Shown one piece after another: positions 24,289-36,327 of a stretch of 36,769 bases of DNA (the first letter of the stretch is position 1; each line of letters begins with the position of its first letter). The stretch is from an uncultured beta proteobacterium (lineage in GTDB: Bacteria; Pseudomonadota; Gammaproteobacteria; Burkholderiales; Burkholderiaceae_C): assembly GCA_903929815.1 (NCBI GenBank), contig CAIYWD010000223.1, positions 1-36,769 on the forward strand. Reading direction: 5' to 3'. Both the position numbers and the translations under genes were made by a program. A model generated the notes under the pieces. The model was not told the origin of the DNA. It searched no databases and was given only the letters and a program-made list of their open reading frames with translations.

Positions 24289-27200
24289 ATGAACACAGCC
24301 ATTCACCCAAAGTTCCCTGCAATTTCACGTGTTGTAACACCGACCACCTTGGTCGTGGCTGCCTTGATGAGTCTTTTGATCGTGATGGGCTACTTTTTGC
24401 AAATCAGCTATCAGCGTGCCATTGTTGATGCCGAGAGCCAAACGCGCAACCTGGTGGGTGTGCTTGAATCAAGGTTGTCCAGCGAATTGTCACGTGTTGA
24501 CGGGATGCTTAAATTTATTGCCCATGACGTGCCATCAGAGCCTTTTCACAGCCGCTCGGCCACTGTTTCTGCCACAAAGACACGGTACCTCATTGAGATG
24601 GTGACCAGCTTTCCCCAACTGGCAGGACTGTATGTCTTTGATGCCGCAGGCATGTTACAAATGGCTTCTGAACCGAAATTGAAGCCGTTCAGCATCGCCG
24701 ACCGTCCCTATTTCCAGACGCTGCGTGACCATCCTGACACCAGCCTTGTCTTTTCAGAACCGATCGTCTCGCGCTCTACTGGCAAACTGTCTTTGATCCA
24801 GGCGCGCTCCATCCGTGATGATGCAGGGCGGTTTCTGGGAACTGCCAATGCTGTTCTTCATATTGACACAATTTCAAACCTGTTTCGCAGTATTGATGTT
24901 GGCCCAAATGGCGCCATAGGGATTTTGCGCAGCGATAACTTCAAGTGGATCGCACGCATCCCGCGCTTGAACGCGAAAGACTTTAACCAACCCCTTCCCG
25001 CAAGCAATCCTGTTCGCATGCGCCTTGTGTCTGGCGCCAGACAAGGCACATTGGCATACACGGCAAGCACCGATGGTGTGCGACGCATCGGCAGTTTTTC
25101 CAGGTTGGATGATCGCTTTCCGTTTTATGTGCAGATTGCTTTGTCTGAAGATCACTATCTCGCAGCATGGCGACGTCTAGTGCTGTGGATTGGACCCTTG
25201 TTCGCCCTTGTAGTGCTGGCATTCGCCATGGCTCTTGTTCGTCTTCACAAGAGCAACCGGCTAGCAGAGGTGGCTTCTAAAAAATTGGAATACCGCCAAG
25301 CCCTGTTCAGCGCCCTGTTTGAGCAGTCCAATTTTTTTGCTGGCATTCTCGATGGTGATGGTCGTTTGCTCGAAGTCAATGACAGAGCACTGGCCGCCAT
25401 CGGTTGCCGTCGTGACGAAGTCACGAATCAGTATTTTCCAGATACCCCCTGGTGGTCAAACGCCGCAGATCGATCTCGTATAAAAGCCAGCATCAAAACC
25501 GCCAATACAGGAGAGCACACCCTATTTGAAATGGTTCTGACGACGGCCCGCCAGGGCGAGATCGACGTGATGTTCCACACCTACCCTGTGCAAATGGGGA
25601 CACAGTGTTACATCAGTGTCACGGGCACGGACATCACCGACCGAAAACAAGTAGAGCGTAGGCTGTTCAAAGAAAGCGAAAAAAACAAGGCGCTGTTGCA
25701 TCATGCCAGCGATGGCGTCGCTATCATGGATATAAATGCCAACGTCGTGGAAGTCAGCGATTCCTTTTGCACCATGCTTGGCTATTCGCACGACGAGATG
25801 ATCGGAATGAATGTAACCCATTGGGATTGCGGATTCAACAGTCACGATGAACTCATGAATGCTTTCAAGCAGCAATTTCAGAGCCAGGCAGACGCACAGT
25901 TCCAGTCACGTCACCGTCGCAAGGATGGAAGTATTTACGATGTCGAGATCAAAAGCCACCCTATCAATCTGGATGGTCATTTGGTGCTATACAACTCCCA
26001 TTGCGACATTACTGAGCGCCTTCAATCGAAAAAATTACTCCAAGAACAGTACAAAGCGATTCAGATCAGTGAATTGCAGATGGCCACATCGCAGCAGATC
26101 GGTGGCACTGGGTCGTGTGTTTATGACATCAACACGGACACCGTTCGGGCATCGACCCAAATGCTGCGCATATTTGGTTTTCCAATCGGTGTGACAGATC
26201 ACCCTCTGGATGACTTTTTGGATTGTGCATCAGAACAACGTGATCGGGTTCGCCAAACTTTGGCGGGCAAGTTTGGGTTTCCAGCCGACATCGCCAATTA
26301 CCCTCTGGGCGACTTTTTGGATGGTCTTTCTGAACATGATCCGGTTCGCCAGATTTTGGCTGATTTACTCAACCAGAGCCATGAGTATGACGGTGAATTC
26401 GCCATACAGCCCGCCGACGGGTCGCCAACCAGGATCGTCCACGCCATTGGTAAGCTGGAACGGGATAGTCAGAACATCCCCATCAAAATTTTTGGCTTTG
26501 TTCAAGACGTGACAGATCATCGGGACGCAGATGCCAAATTGGCCAAATTACTGGCAGATCAGGATGCCATTTTGCAAAGCGAAGTGGTAGGCTTTTGCAT
26601 CATGTTCCAACATGTGATGCGATGGGCGAACAATGCTGCGGCAAAAATGCTCGGTTATGAAACTTATGAAATGCGTGGCATGTCAACCAGAATGTTCTAT
26701 CAGGATGATGAGGCGTTTGATGCCTTTTGTCGGGATGCCTACGGTGAAATCAATGCTGGACGGGTTTTCCACGAGCAACGTCAGTGGTGTCACAAGAATG
26801 GTTCTTTGAAATGGTTTGACATTTCAGGTGCGCGTTTGCCCTCAGAGCATGAAGCAACGATCTGGGCCTTCGTGGATATATCGCCCTTGAAACTCACGGA
26901 GGCCGAGCTAAGAGATGCCAAAATAGTGGCCGATGCTGCCAACATGACAAAAAGCCGGTTCCTAGCCACAATGTCGCATGAGATTCGCACCCCCATGAAT
27001 GGCATTTTGGGCATGGCGCAACTTTTGTTGATGCCCAACTTGACAGAAAACGATCGTCATGAGTATGCCAAAACCATTTTCTCGTCTGGCCAGACATTGT
27101 TAGCGCTACTCAACGACATTCTTGACCTCTCAAAAATCGAGGCCGGAAAATTTCAGTTGGATAGCATCGTCTTTGAACCCGATTCACTTCTTCGTGAAAT

Positions 27201-28377
27201 ACAAATGCTGTTTGCTGGCGCGGCGCGTGCCAAGGGTCTGCAACTCGAATACCAGTGGAGAGGCTTACCCAACTGTCGCTACCTGTCCGACGCGCACCGT
27301 ATTCGTCAGATGCTCTCAAACATCGTGGGCAATGCCCTCAAATTCACCCAGGAGGGTTGCGTTCGTATAGCAGGTGTGGAAATTGAACAAAGTGGTGAGT
27401 TTTCCATGCTTGAGTTTTCGGTGAGCGATACAGGCATGGGCATACCGCCTGAAAAAATTGATCTTCTCTTTAAGCCGTTTTCGCAGACCGATAATTCAAT
27501 CACGCGTAAATTTGGCGGCTCAGGGCTGGGCTTGTCCATTGTGCGCCATCTGGCCAGAATGATGGGCGGTGACGTTGGTGTCGAAAGCGTGGCTGGCAAA
27601 AGCTCTAGATTTTGGTTTTCTCTGCGAGCCAAACGGGTCGCAAACAATGACAAACACATTGATTCTGAACGTTTGGTGCCAGCCAGCACCCCTGTAGATA
27701 CGAACCTGTTGTCTGGGCGGCGCGTGTTGGTAGTCGAAGATAACGTTGTCAACCGCATGGTGATCGAGTCCTTACTGACAAACCTCGGTGTCAGTGTGAT
27801 GTCAGTCCACGACGGCCAGCAGGCACTCGATGCCATCACCCAAGGGGATTGTCCAGACCTTATCCTGATGGATTTGCACATGCCCGTCTTGGATGGCCAT
27901 GGTGCGACCGCAAAGATACGCCAGTGGGAAATCGACAACAAACTGCCACCCACGCCGATCATTGCCTTGACAGCCGATGCATACGAAGAAGACCGTCAGA
28001 AGTGCATTTCTGTGGGTATGGACGACTTTCTGACCAAGCCCATCATGTTGGATGCTTTGAAATCGACTTTAACCAAGTGGCTACCGGTACCTAACATTCC
28101 TAACATTCAGGTTGTCAACGCTTTGCCATCTGATGCGGTCATCCAGCCATTCGATCGTCGTCAATTTTTGGCACTGGTTGAAGAACTCAAGCCCCTGTTG
28201 GCACAGAATATGTTTAGCGCTGTCTCTCGCTTCAAGGCATTGCAGACCTTGGCAAAAGGAACTGACGTGGAGGCAGAGATTCATGAAATAGGTGCCATAT
28301 TGCGAACCCTTCAATTTGATAAAACGCTCCAGCGTTTAAGTCGCTTGGCTGCACACTACACTGGGACCACACTGTGA
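24289..28377 (+). CDS. Membrane hybrid histidine kinase (Cache-type sensor, four PAS, HisKA, HATPase, receiver)
   Basis: The 1362-residue sensor has a first membrane helix at about 19-40, a periplasmic Cache/PDC-like domain (about 50-290) and a second helix at about 297-320. Then come four PAS-type segments (about 335-450, 465-585, 595-745, 755-870), the HisKA box SRFLATMSHEIRTPMNG with phospho-accepting His897, and an ATPase domain with GGSGLGLSIV. The receiver domain has phospho-acceptor Asp1195 (LILMDLHMP) and Lys in FLTKPI. The last 90 residues look like a helical Hpt remnant, but I see no HxxK-type histidine. The third PAS contains a 33-codon tandem duplication. The stop codon overlaps the start of the diguanylate cyclase, so the pair is translationally coupled. 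The ligand is unknown. Confidence 0.92.
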   Translation: MNTAIHPKFPAISRVVTPTTLVVAALMSLLIVMGYFLQISYQRAIVDAESQTRNLVGVLESRLSSELSRVDGMLKFIAHDVPSEPFHSRSATVSATKTRYLIEMVTSFPQLAGLYVFDAAGMLQMASEPKLKPFSIADRPYFQTLRDHPDTSLVFSEPIVSRSTGKLSLIQARSIRDDAGRFLGTANAVLHIDTISNLFRSIDVGPNGAIGILRSDNFKWIARIPRLNAKDFNQPLPASNPVRMRLVSGARQGTLAYTASTDGVRRIGSFSRLDDRFPFYVQIALSEDHYLAAWRRLVLWIGPLFALVVLAFAMALVRLHKSNRLAEVASKKLEYRQALFSALFEQSNFFAGILDGDGRLLEVNDRALAAIGCRRDEVTNQYFPDTPWWSNAADRSRIKASIKTANTGEHTLFEMVLTTARQGEIDVMFHTYPVQMGTQCYISVTGTDITDRKQVERRLFKESEKNKALLHHASDGVAIMDINANVVEVSDSFCTMLGYSHDEMIGMNVTHWDCGFNSHDELMNAFKQQFQSQADAQFQSRHRRKDGSIYDVEIKSHPINLDGHLVLYNSHCDITERLQSKKLLQEQYKAIQISELQMATSQQIGGTGSCVYDINTDTVRASTQMLRIFGFPIGVTDHPLDDFLDCASEQRDRVRQTLAGKFGFPADIANYPLGDFLDGLSEHDPVRQILADLLNQSHEYDGEFAIQPADGSPTRIVHAIGKLERDSQNIPIKIFGFVQDVTDHRDADAKLAKLLADQDAILQSEVVGFCIMFQHVMRWANNAAAKMLGYETYEMRGMSTRMFYQDDEAFDAFCRDAYGEINAGRVFHEQRQWCHKNGSLKWFDISGARLPSEHEATIWAFVDISPLKLTEAELRDAKIVADAANMTKSRFLATMSHEIRTPMNGILGMAQLLLMPNLTENDRHEYAKTIFSSGQTLLALLNDILDLSKIEAGKFQLDSIVFEPDSLLREIQMLFAGAARAKGLQLEYQWRGLPNCRYLSDAHRIRQMLSNIVGNALKFTQEGCVRIAGVEIEQSGEFSMLEFSVSDTGMGIPPEKIDLLFKPFSQTDNSITRKFGGSGLGLSIVRHLARMMGGDVGVESVAGKSSRFWFSLRAKRVANNDKHIDSERLVPASTPVDTNLLSGRRVLVVEDNVVNRMVIESLLTNLGVSVMSVHDGQQALDAITQGDCPDLILMDLHMPVLDGHGATAKIRQWEIDNKLPPTPIIALTADAYEEDRQKCISVGMDDFLTKPIMLDALKSTLTKWLPVPNIPNIQVVNALPSDAVIQPFDRRQFLALVEELKPLLAQNMFSAVSRFKALQTLAKGTDVEAEIHEIGAILRTLQFDKTLQRLSRLAAHYTGTTL
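26173..26367 (+). repeat. Intragenic 33-codon tandem duplication in the kinase PAS region
   Basis: Unit 1 (26173-26271) and unit 2 (26272-26367) encode the same pattern FGFP-x6-PLxDFLD-xxSE ... VRQxLA. Unit 2 is one codon shorter and diverged at several sites, so the event is not fresh. It extends the third PAS domain by about 33 residues, probably as an enlarged surface loop. Confidence 0.85.
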
Positions 28378-29747
28378 TGACGAAAGCAAAACCCAAAATT
28401 CTAGCTATTGACGATGTTCCTGCCAACTTATGGACGCTGGGGTCTGCCCTGGATGATGAGTTCATCATGCAAATTGCCAGTTCAGGCGCGATGGGACTCA
28501 CGCTGGCATCACAATCACCGCCGAACTTGATTTTGCTGGATGTGATGATGCCTGAGATGGATGGCTTTGAAACATGCAGCCGAATCAAGGCACAACCTAC
28601 GTTGAAAGACATCCCCGTTATTTTTGTTACAGCGATGCACGACGTAGATTCAGAAATGACAGGACTGGCATTGGGTGCGGCTGACTACATCACCAAACCC
28701 ATCCATGTAGGAATCGCTCGTCAACGCATCCGCAATCTCCTCGAACGCGAGCATTTGCGAAGACAAGTTGAAGCCCAGCGTGATCAATTGACGGCGGAGG
28801 TCATCCAGAGACAGCAAACAGAGGACATGCTGCGTCAACTGTCTGTGACAGTCGAGCAAAGTCCAGCTTCGGTGATCATCACGGATTTGAATGCCTGCAT
28901 CGAGTACGTGAATCCTCAATTCACTGAAGCGACTGGCTATAGCGCGGCTGAAGTGATGGGACAAAATCCCCGCTTTTTGCAATCCAAACAAATATCCAAA
29001 GAAATCTTTGGATCGATGTGGCAACAACTGACATCTGGCCAGGTTTGGCGAGGTGAACTGATCAACCGGCGCAAAAATGGAGAAATTTATTGGGAAGATA
29101 CGCACATCGCGCCCATCAAAAACGCGCTGGGTGTGGTGACACACTATGTTGCCGTCAAAATTGAAACAACGAAGCGCAAACAACTGGAAGATCAGGTTCA
29201 ACATCTTGCTTTCCATGACCCTCTGACCAAGTTGGCAAACCGCCGATTGCTCGATGACCGCATGAGTCAGGCGATGGCCGCCAGCAAGCGCAATGCCACC
29301 CGTTGCGCAGCCATGGTGCTAGATCTCGATAACTTCAAACCGCTCAATGACGAACATGGCCATCTGGTGGGTGATTTGCTGCTTTTCAATGCTGCGAAAC
29401 GCCTGATGGCATGTGTGCGTCAGGTGGACACAGTGGCTCGTTTTGGCGGAGATGAATTTGTAGTGATTATTGGATCGCTCAACCTGGATATGGCGGTGTC
29501 CACATCACAGGCGATGATTGTTGCCGAGAAAATCAGGTCCACTCTGTCAGAACCTTACCTGTTGGAGGTTAAACAACCAGACGACACCACAAAAACCATT
29601 GAACACCATTGCACTGCAAGCATTGGCGTGGTGGTGTTTGCAAACCACGATGCCAGTTCGGCAGACATCCTGAAATGGGCGGATAGCGCGATGTACAAAG
29701 CCAAGGATGAGGGGCGCAATTCGATCCGGTTTTGGATGCAACCTTGA
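28377..29747 (+). CDS. Response regulator with PAS and GGDEF: diguanylate cyclase
   Basis: The 456-residue cytoplasmic protein is a likely output partner of the preceding kinase. The receiver domain has acidic pair Asp12-Asp13, phospho-acceptor Asp55 (LLDVMMPEMDG) and Lys in YITKPI. A PAS domain follows (about 140-255), with VNPQFTEATGYS. The GGDEF domain (about 280-456) has the intact active motif RFGGDEF (GGDEF at 357-361). RQVD (348-351), five residues before it, is a proper RxxD inhibitory site. So it should make c-di-GMP and be feedback-inhibited by it. The ATG at 28377 overlaps the upstream stop as TGATG; a GTG one codon earlier is also in frame. No EAL or HD-GYP domain is present. Confidence 0.93.
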   Translation: MTKAKPKILAIDDVPANLWTLGSALDDEFIMQIASSGAMGLTLASQSPPNLILLDVMMPEMDGFETCSRIKAQPTLKDIPVIFVTAMHDVDSEMTGLALGAADYITKPIHVGIARQRIRNLLEREHLRRQVEAQRDQLTAEVIQRQQTEDMLRQLSVTVEQSPASVIITDLNACIEYVNPQFTEATGYSAAEVMGQNPRFLQSKQISKEIFGSMWQQLTSGQVWRGELINRRKNGEIYWEDTHIAPIKNALGVVTHYVAVKIETTKRKQLEDQVQHLAFHDPLTKLANRRLLDDRMSQAMAASKRNATRCAAMVLDLDNFKPLNDEHGHLVGDLLLFNAAKRLMACVRQVDTVARFGGDEFVVIIGSLNLDMAVSTSQAMIVAEKIRSTLSEPYLLEVKQPDDTTKTIEHHCTASIGVVVFANHDASSADILKWADSAMYKAKDEGRNSIRFWMQP

Positions 29748-29770
29748 ACCTGAATTTCTCAAGTGACAAG

Positions 29771-29888
29771 GGGTGCGTTTCAAAGTGATGTGGTGCAACA
29801 AAAAATCAAAATCCCCCTATCCCTTTTTCAAAGGGGGATAAGAACAGTCAGCACACCTGGTAAGAGCGGCGCATCTGTTCCCCCCTTT
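29771..29888. mobile_element. Element C, copy 2 (right half lost)
   Basis: The left end GGGTGCGTTTCAAAGTGATG, the following TGGTGCAACAAAAAATC and the hairpin around CCCCCT/AGGGGG match C1 in inverted order of its right end. The copy stops at CCCCCCTTT (29888), where C1 continues into the closing palindrome. After it come GTGAAATAC-AGCAAAAATCATA (also near 10012) and CATAAGGGTTACAGGC. It lies 23 bases behind the diguanylate cyclase and may act as its terminator. Confidence 0.75.
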
Positions 29889-29988
29889 AACGTGAAATAC
29901 AGCAAAAATCATAGCAAACTATCCTTATCCCATAAGGGTTACAGGCACTTTTTATAGGTAAAAATTTGCGTAACTACTCAGCTACGAT

Positions 29989-30050
29989 ATTCCCGCGAAG
30001 GCGGGAATTTGGTGCCGTCTGGATTCGTCGCCTTCGCGGAAATGACGGAC
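29989..30050. repeat. ATTCCCGCGAAGGCGGGAAT-type palindrome
   Basis: ATTCCCGCGAAGGCGGGAAT (29990-30009), a near-perfect palindrome, is followed by CGCCTTCGCGGAAATGACG in inverse orientation. The same family fills the interior of element E2 (36051-36133). Palindromes of this wording are frequent in betaproteobacterial genomes. Here it directly abuts, and probably removed, the left end of element B3. Confidence 0.8.
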
Positions 30051-30053
30051 GTG

Positions 30054-30190
30054 AATTTGGCCGTCAGAGTTAAAGATGCCATGCCAGGCGCAAATCGCGC
30101 AGTGTGGCCCAGCCACATCAGCGATTTGTAACGACGCAGTGCGCCCAAATCTGACTGGCCAAATGCACAACTTATTATTGACCCTATCCT
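30054..30190 (-). mobile_element. Repeat element B, copy 3 (left end truncated)
   Basis: The right end is intact (GCCAAATGCACAACTTATTA then TTGACCCTATCCT), and the interior matches B1 and B2 in the B2 orientation. The left end begins only at ATTTGGCCGTCAGAG, next to the palindrome at 29989-30050. It ends 12 bases before the ATPase start codon. Confidence 0.8.
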
Positions 30191-30202
30191 TACCATTGAG
30201 CC

Positions 30203-31810
30203 ATGGAAAAATTCTTCAATACCGCAGGCCCCAATAAGCCTGATATCCACTACACCCTGCTGCCCATGCACAGGGTGAACTGGCTTGAACTCTCCAGCCT
30301 GATTGGCGCACAGAAATATTTCATTCTGCACGCGCCGCGCCAGACCGGCAAAACCAGCCTGTTAATTAACCTGATGCACTTTTTGAACGAACAGGGACAG
30401 TACCGTGCGCTGTATGTGAACATTGAAGCAGCGCAAGCAGCGCGCAGCGATGTCTCTAGCGGTATGGCAACCATTGTTTCGGCCATGGGGCGTGCTGCGG
30501 ATATTTACTGGAAAGACCCGCACTGGCGTCAATTGGCCTGGCAAGAAACGCAACAAGCACCAACTCAAGGCAAAGACAGTCTGACAGGTGTTCTGCAACG
30601 CTGGAGCTTGGCCAGTGACAAACCGCTCATCATTTTTTTGGACGAAGTTGATGCTTTGGTAGGCGATACGCTCATCTCTTTGTTGCGCCAGATTCGTGCC
30701 GGCTACGCACAAAGGCCAGAGGCTTTTCCACAAAGCATGATTCTTTGTGGTGTTCGCGATGTGCGCGACTACCGCATTCACCGCAGCGATGGCGAAATTA
30801 TCACCGGCGGCAGCGCTTTCAACATCAAAAGCGAGTCCATTCGCTTGGGCGACTTTACCCAGACCGATGTTAAGGCACTGCTACAGCAGCATACCGATGC
30901 CACCGGACAAACTTTCGAGCCAGGTGTTTTAGAAGAAATCTGGGCAGATACCCAAGGCCAACCCTGGCTTGTCAATGCGCTAGCCTATGAAGCCTGCTTT
31001 CGCAAGCCCGAGCAGCGCGACCGAAGCAAAAGCGTGACAGTAGAGCAAATGCGCCAAGCGCGTGAAAGTTTGATTCAACGCCGAGACACACACCTGGATC
31101 AACTGGCAGACAAACTGCGCGAAGATCGGGTTCGCAGAGTGGTTGAACCCATGCTCAAAGGTGAAGAGCTGTCGCCCGATGTGCCTGAGGACGACCGGCA
31201 GTACTGCATTGATTTGGGATTGATAGTCAAGCGGGACCGTCAGTTGCAAATTGCCAATCGGCTATACCAAGAAGTCTTGCCACGCGAACTGACCTCCATC
31301 GTGCAAGACAGCCTGCAAGGTTTGGCCGAGCAGCCGTGGTTCGTTTTGCAAGATGGCAGTTTGGACATAGACAAACTACTGGCAGCCTTTGCCCAGTTTT
31401 TCCGAGAAAATTCAGAGAGCTGGCTTCAGCGTTACGCCTACCACGAAGCCGGCCCGCAGTTGCTGCTGCAAGCCTTTTTGCAGCGCGTCGTCAATGGCGG
31501 TGGGCGAATTGCGCGTGAATACGGATTAGGCCGTGGTCGCACCGACTTGTTTTTACAGTGGCCGTTCACTGAACAAGGTTTTACCGGACCGATGCAGCAA
31601 GTGGTGTTGGAACTCAAAATTCAGCACAAGGGTAAACCTGCCACCCTAGCCACAGGTTTGGAGCAGACTGCACGTTATGCCGATCAATGTGGTGCTGACA
31701 GTGCGCACCTTCTGATTTTTAACCGCGACCCAAGCGTGGCTTGGGATGAGAAAATTTACCAGGAAAAGCACAGCAGTGGTAGCCGTGTGATCAGCGTATG
31801 GGGCATGTGA
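30203..31810 (+). CDS. AAA-like ATPase with C-terminal PD-(D/E)xK nuclease-like domain
   Basis: The 535-residue protein opens with the family phrase KFFNTAGPNKPDIHY. It has Walker A APRQTGKTS (44-52) and Walker B IIFLDEVDAL (Asp147, Glu148). A helical middle part with a winged-helix look follows. The C-terminus has GRGRTDL (Asp448) and VVLELKI (Glu470, Lys472), which together fit a PD-(D/E)xK core, then ATGLEQTARYADQCGADSAHLLIFNRD. I recall this AAA-ATPase/DUF-type family as widespread, often multi-copy and patchily distributed; its function is not established, and a role in mobile-element or phage conflict is a guess. Element B3 lies 12 bases before its ATG, and an isolated B end follows its stop codon directly, so the gene sits between two direct copies of a B end. 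Confidence 0.85.
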   Translation: MEKFFNTAGPNKPDIHYTLLPMHRVNWLELSSLIGAQKYFILHAPRQTGKTSLLINLMHFLNEQGQYRALYVNIEAAQAARSDVSSGMATIVSAMGRAADIYWKDPHWRQLAWQETQQAPTQGKDSLTGVLQRWSLASDKPLIIFLDEVDALVGDTLISLLRQIRAGYAQRPEAFPQSMILCGVRDVRDYRIHRSDGEIITGGSAFNIKSESIRLGDFTQTDVKALLQQHTDATGQTFEPGVLEEIWADTQGQPWLVNALAYEACFRKPEQRDRSKSVTVEQMRQARESLIQRRDTHLDQLADKLREDRVRRVVEPMLKGEELSPDVPEDDRQYCIDLGLIVKRDRQLQIANRLYQEVLPRELTSIVQDSLQGLAEQPWFVLQDGSLDIDKLLAAFAQFFRENSESWLQRYAYHEAGPQLLLQAFLQRVVNGGGRIAREYGLGRGRTDLFLQWPFTEQGFTGPMQQVVLELKIQHKGKPATLATGLEQTARYADQCGADSAHLLIFNRDPSVAWDEKIYQEKHSSGSRVISVWGM

Positions 31811-31831
31811 ACAAATTATTGACCATATCCT
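31811..31831. repeat. Isolated right end of element B after the ATPase gene
   Basis: ACAAATTATTGACCATATCC begins at the base after the ATPase stop codon. It matches the outermost right end of elements B1 (5881-5898) and B3 (30170-30190). It has the same orientation as the B3 right end, so the ATPase gene is bracketed by direct repeats of about 18 bases. Confidence 0.7.
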
Positions 31832-31888
31832 CAGCGTAGATAGCTATTAAAATAGTAGCGTTTTTTTAAATTGGTCACTCGATTGTCC

Positions 31889-35767
<3,879 letters not shown>

Positions 35768-35828
35768 AAGCTGCATTCTCAATTCTGTCATTTCTCCCGC
35801 TGTGATGGGTGCGGATCGAGACGTTACG

Positions 35829-35962
35829 CTCTCAATTGAACTACCAGCAACACGTCTGGGGGTGTTGTTCCTCCTGGCAGGCAAGGAGCCTGCCGCGTCG
35901 TCTCGCCTACCCTGACGCGCCGCCAGCAACCCACTCGGGGGCGGTCAACTGATGAATTCAGG
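35829..35962. mobile_element. Repeat element A, copy 3 (left part diverged)
   Basis: It matches A2 from CAATTGAACT to the right end GGTCAACTGATGAATTCAGG. The central hairpin is GGCAGGC-AAGGA-GCCTGCC (35876-35894), one base pair longer than in A2. The left portion is weakly similar (GGGTGCGGATCGAGACG against GGGTGCGAGCGCTACG). It starts about 60 bases behind the kinase stop codon. Confidence 0.7.
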
Positions 35963-36023
35963 TTCAAACGTTTTTGAAATCCTACTCATGTTTTTTTTTC
36001 AGTTGCCGATAATCTCCATGCGC

Positions 36024-36161
36024 GTAACCGTTTAGACCCCACCATCGTCATTCCCGCGAAGGCGGGAATCCAGACTGCCTTTGTACACTGGTAAACCAAC
36101 ATGCACTGGATTCCCGCCTTTGCGGGAATGACGGCATTTGACATGAGGTCTAAACGGCTAC
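36024..36161. mobile_element. Element E, copy 2 (different interior)
   Basis: The ends GTAACCGTTTAGACCCC and GAGGTCTAAACGGCTAC are those of E1, with one mismatch at the right. The interior is unrelated to E1: it carries CATTCCCGCGAAGGCGGGAAT and its inverted partner ATTCCCGCCTTTGCGGGAATG. No clear target duplication is seen (CCATGCGC left, ACATGACA right). The rest of the gap, 36162-36327, is AT-rich and leads into the final gene. Confidence 0.8.
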
Positions 36162-36233
36162 ACATGACACTGACAGCTACACTGATAAACACTTATTATT
36201 AAATTTGATATACATCCTGCAACTTAAGTTTTA

Positions 36234-36262
36234 TTGCGAATATTATATATGAAACTTATTAT
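36234..36262 (+). promoter_or_regulatory. Possible promoter of the octapeptide-repeat gene
   Basis: TTGCGA (36234-36239) and TATTAT (36257-36262) with a 17-base spacer lie about 65 bases before the ATG at 36328. The surrounding sequence is very AT-rich, so chance hexamers are likely. Confidence 0.3.
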
Positions 36263-36327
36263 TAACGGTTTATAGATCAAGACAGTTACGATCCGTGATA
36301 TTTTAAATATTTCTTACCGGGAAAATT

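Noticed and set aside
36016-36169. Target-site duplication around element E2
   Set aside because: The flanks CCATGCGC and ACATGACA share only CATG and one later position; this is too weak to claim.
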